This document shows positions 62,166 through 64,000 of a stretch of DNA of 64,000 nucleotides, piece after piece; position 1 is the first letter of the stretch; every line of letters begins with the position of its first letter. The position numbers were made by a program, and so were the translations under genes. Under the pieces are notes generated by a model. That model saw only the letters and a list, made by a program, of their open reading frames with translations. It was not told the origin of the DNA and made no database searches. Source of the stretch: Candidatus Homeothermus arabinoxylanisolvens (lineage in GTDB: Bacteria; Bacteroidota; Bacteroidia; Bacteroidales; Muribaculaceae); NCBI GenBank assembly GCA_001689405.1, contig LUJO01000022.1:17956-81955 (forward strand). The letters are read 5' to 3'.

Positions 62166-63273
62166 CAAATTATATGTGAAATACCATGACCGGGATGTCG
62201 GCACGATATCGCTGACGCCCGACAACCGCTTATGTGTATTTGAATATGACCGCAAGTGGCTTGTTGACGGTTTCAGTATTTCTCCGCTGGAGCTACCGTT
62301 GAGGCCGGGCGTTTTTGTGGCTAAACCGACACCATTCAGCGGAGATTTCGGTATATTTGAGGATAGTCTTCCCGATGGTTATGGCCGCTATCTTCTCCAT
62401 AAGGCATTGTTGCGTGAAGGTATAAATGACTCCGATTTGTCGGCGCTTGACCGATTGAGCATCATCGGCAGCGGCGGCATGGGGGCATTGACTTACGCAC
62501 CGGTATCAAATATTGTGGTTGGTGAGGAGACTGATAATTTCGATATGCTCCAGCAAAAGGCTCTGGAGGTGCTTCGTGAGCGTCAGGATGACGATGCCGA
62601 GTTATTGCTTTTCAATAGCGGGAACAGCGGAGGGGCAAGGCCCAAATCGGTGTTCTCAGACAGTGAAGGACACTGGCTCGTCAAGTTCAGGCATATTTAT
62701 GACCCGAAAGATATAGGAGTGCAGGAATATAAATACAACGAAGCGGCACGTAAGTGCGGCATAACGATTCCCGATTTTAAACTGTTGAACGACAAATACT
62801 TTGCCTCCCGACGTTTTGATCTTACCGATTCCGGCGAAAGACTGCATACCGCTACCTCCGGTGGCCTGTTGTGTATATCGCTCGGAAATCCTGTACTTGA
62901 CTATAGCAATTTACTTGCATTGACCGGATTTCTTACACAAGATAGCGAGGACGTGAAGGAGATGTTCCGTCGCATGGTATTCAATTATCTGGTTGATAAC
63001 AAGGATGATCATTGCAAGAATTTCAGTTTTATAGTGCGTCGCGATACTGCCGGTAAATGGCGATGGCATCTTGCTCCTGCCTATGACCTTACTCTTTCTA
63101 CGGAAGGCTATAATGGCGAGCACGCCACATCAGTCAACGGCACCGGAAACCCCGCAATCTCTGATTTTATCGCAGTAGGCACTAAGATAAAACTTTCGGA
63201 GACAGTATGCCGTGGGATAATTGAAGAGGTTGCCGACAACTGCGGCGGTCTGCTCCGATACAAGCTTAAATAG
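62152..63273 (+). CDS. HipA-like Ser/Thr kinase toxin
   Basis: A 373-residue HipA-family protein. Residues of about 1-110 form the N-subdomain (DSLPDGYGRYLLHKALLREG). The ATP-binding Gly-rich loop is GNSGGARPKSVF at about 157-168, the catalytic loop is VDNKDDHCKNFSF with Asp286 or the preceding Asp and Asn290, and the Mg-binding motif is LAPAYDLTLS with Asp312. HipA-type kinases phosphorylate aminoacyl-tRNA synthetases and stop growth. The start is taken at 62152, inside the regulator gene, as the frame extending to 62086 would overlap it more. Confidence 0.88.
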   Translation: MKNIDKLYVKYHDRDVGTISLTPDNRLCVFEYDRKWLVDGFSISPLELPLRPGVFVAKPTPFSGDFGIFEDSLPDGYGRYLLHKALLREGINDSDLSALDRLSIIGSGGMGALTYAPVSNIVVGEETDNFDMLQQKALEVLRERQDDDAELLLFNSGNSGGARPKSVFSDSEGHWLVKFRHIYDPKDIGVQEYKYNEAARKCGITIPDFKLLNDKYFASRRFDLTDSGERLHTATSGGLLCISLGNPVLDYSNLLALTGFLTQDSEDVKEMFRRMVFNYLVDNKDDHCKNFSFIVRRDTAGKWRWHLAPAYDLTLSTEGYNGEHATSVNGTGNPAISDFIAVGTKIKLSETVCRGIIEEVADNCGGLLRYKLK

Positions 63274-63393
63274 GATACAAACATATCTTGAATGATGCAT
63301 AAAATGCAACAATCGTTGCTGTCGTTTTAATATTAAGATTCCTTCGACTGTACTATATTCTGTTTTGCATTTAATCTTAAATTTATCAAAATA

Positions 63394-63431
63394 AATGAGG
63401 CTGCGTTAATTCATTATGACACAGCCTCATT
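63394..63431. terminator. Bidirectional terminator hairpin
   Basis: AATGAGGCTG (63394-63403) pairs with CAGCCTCATT (63422-63431) with an 18-nt loop that adds more pairs. It lies between the convergent HipA-like and small secreted genes. The sequence on the minus side is T-rich (TTATTTTGATAAATTT). Confidence 0.75.
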
Positions 63432-63446
63432 CTAAATATAGATTAA

Positions 63447-63776
63447 TTAAAAATTAGCTTGAAAATAACAATCGAAATTACCTGCTTTAAAGGTGTAATT
63501 GTAGCCATTGTAATTACATTTATATATGTAATGAACTGATCCTACTGCAATATTGGCAAAATTGCTTTTGGTTACCACTGCTACTTTTTTCCCGTTATTA
63601 CTATCTTTAACTACGATACTTACTGTTCCATAACCCGGAATTTGTGCTAAACCTTCATAATAACAAGGACTATTATAGTTACATGTTTGAGGTAATGGTT
63701 CAGCATAAGCTAATGATGTGGGTACAATTAGACTGATACAGCAGATTAATAAAAAAAGATATTTTTTCATAAGCAT
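63447..63776 (-). CDS. Small secreted Cys-containing protein, AT-rich
   Basis: A 109-residue protein with a clear signal peptide (KKYLFLLICCISLIVPTSLA, cleaved near AYA). The mature part of about 82 residues has four Cys (TCNYNSPCYY, YKCNYNGYNY, FDCYFQANF) that could form two disulfides, and it is rich in Asn, Tyr and Gly. I do not recognise the family. The region is far more AT-rich than the core genes, which suggests acquisition. Start is the ATG at 63776 or the ATG two codons in. Confidence 0.65.
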   Translation of the reverse strand: MLMKKYLFLLICCISLIVPTSLAYAEPLPQTCNYNSPCYYEGLAQIPGYGTVSIVVKDSNNGKKVAVVTKSNFANIAVGSVHYIYKCNYNGYNYTFKAGNFDCYFQANF

Positions 63777-63863
63777 AACGCTTTAGGCGGTCTTACAGTC
63801 CTCTCGACCATAAATAAAATACAAGAAAACGTGGACTGATTTACCACATCTTCGAATGATGGT

Positions 63864-63960
63864 CCTGAGAAAACCTTGTATGCAAGATATGAAAATAGCA
63901 GCCCACGCTAAGCGTGAGAACCATTTTGTTATCTCTTGCATACGTTGAAAATTTCTCAGG
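63864..63960. repeat. Nested imperfect inverted repeat
   Basis: CCTGAGAAA (63864-63872) faces TTTCTCAGG (63952-63960). Inside, GTATGCAAG (63878-63886) faces CTTGCATAC (63935-63943), and at the centre CACGCT and AGCGTG (63904-63916) form a small hairpin. Together they could fold into one stem of nearly 97 bp with bulges. No gene lies in 63777-64000 in the visible part. Confidence 0.6.
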
Positions 63961-64000
63961 TTTTCATTCGCAAGATAAGCAAAACGCTTCCTAATTATAA

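Overview
The window looks like a chromosome segment from a Bacteroidales bacterium, most likely a gut member near the Muribaculaceae. Evidence seen in the sequence: a SusC/SusD pair, TAnnTTTG/TTTG-type promoters of Bacteroidetes in front of many genes, a PorZ-like type IX secretion component, DUF4294, DUF4369, GYF/DUF2752 neighbours, and few Shine-Dalgarno-like sites. The family placement is inference. Nearly all of the window is chromosomal housekeeping DNA. I see no insertion sequence, prophage or CRISPR array.

Layout. 1-2.8 kb: the end of an exopolysaccharide locus (Wzc/Wzz-like co-polymerase and a glycosyltransferase). 2.8-6.4 kb: an overlapping minus-strand operon manC, thioesterase, HAD phosphatase, histidine kinase. 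6.8-8.3 kb: nfeD and an SPFH/band-7 gene. 8.4-10.2 kb: an AT-rich pair of unrecognised membrane-protein genes. 10.5-16.1 kb: a short SusC/SusD/lipoprotein locus in which the susC gene carries an in-frame TAA. 16.3-17.0 kb: a repeat- and hairpin-rich stretch around one small gene. 17-23.8 kb: exopolysaccharide genes (wzz, wza, a WecA/MraY-type transferase, a flippase) with an M15 peptidase gene inserted. 23.8-28.5 kb: ybeY-mnmG-apt-uvrC operon with a perfect parS palindrome between mnmG and apt. 28.6-40 kb: envelope and nucleotide-metabolism genes, ending in tRNA-Asp. 40-52.6 kb: BI-1, argS, nadB, DUF4294, then the nadA-leuS-rdgB-porZ operon. 52.6-53.2 kb: an AT-rich gene-free stretch with several DnaA-box-like 9-mers. 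53.2-54.2 kb: malate dehydrogenase. 54.4-63.3 kb: plus-strand genes for hexuronate breakdown (uxaB, uxaA), DUF1846, an epimerase, a candidate structured RNA, an AI-2E family transporter and a hipBA-type pair. 63.3-64 kb: an AT-rich end with a small secreted Cys-containing protein and a long imperfect inverted repeat.

The most interesting large-scale signal is that the 52.6-53.1 kb stretch behaves like a replication origin. Genes to its left are mostly minus and genes to its right are all plus, sampled G/C bias flips, DnaA-box-like words cluster there, and a parS site lies 26 kb away beside mnmG (gidA), a gene often found near origins. Other points worth checking are the nonsense codon in susC, an identical 45-bp promoter architecture in front of two unrelated accessory genes, and a short terminator-ended transcript followed by a structured RNA candidate upstream of the AI-2E gene.
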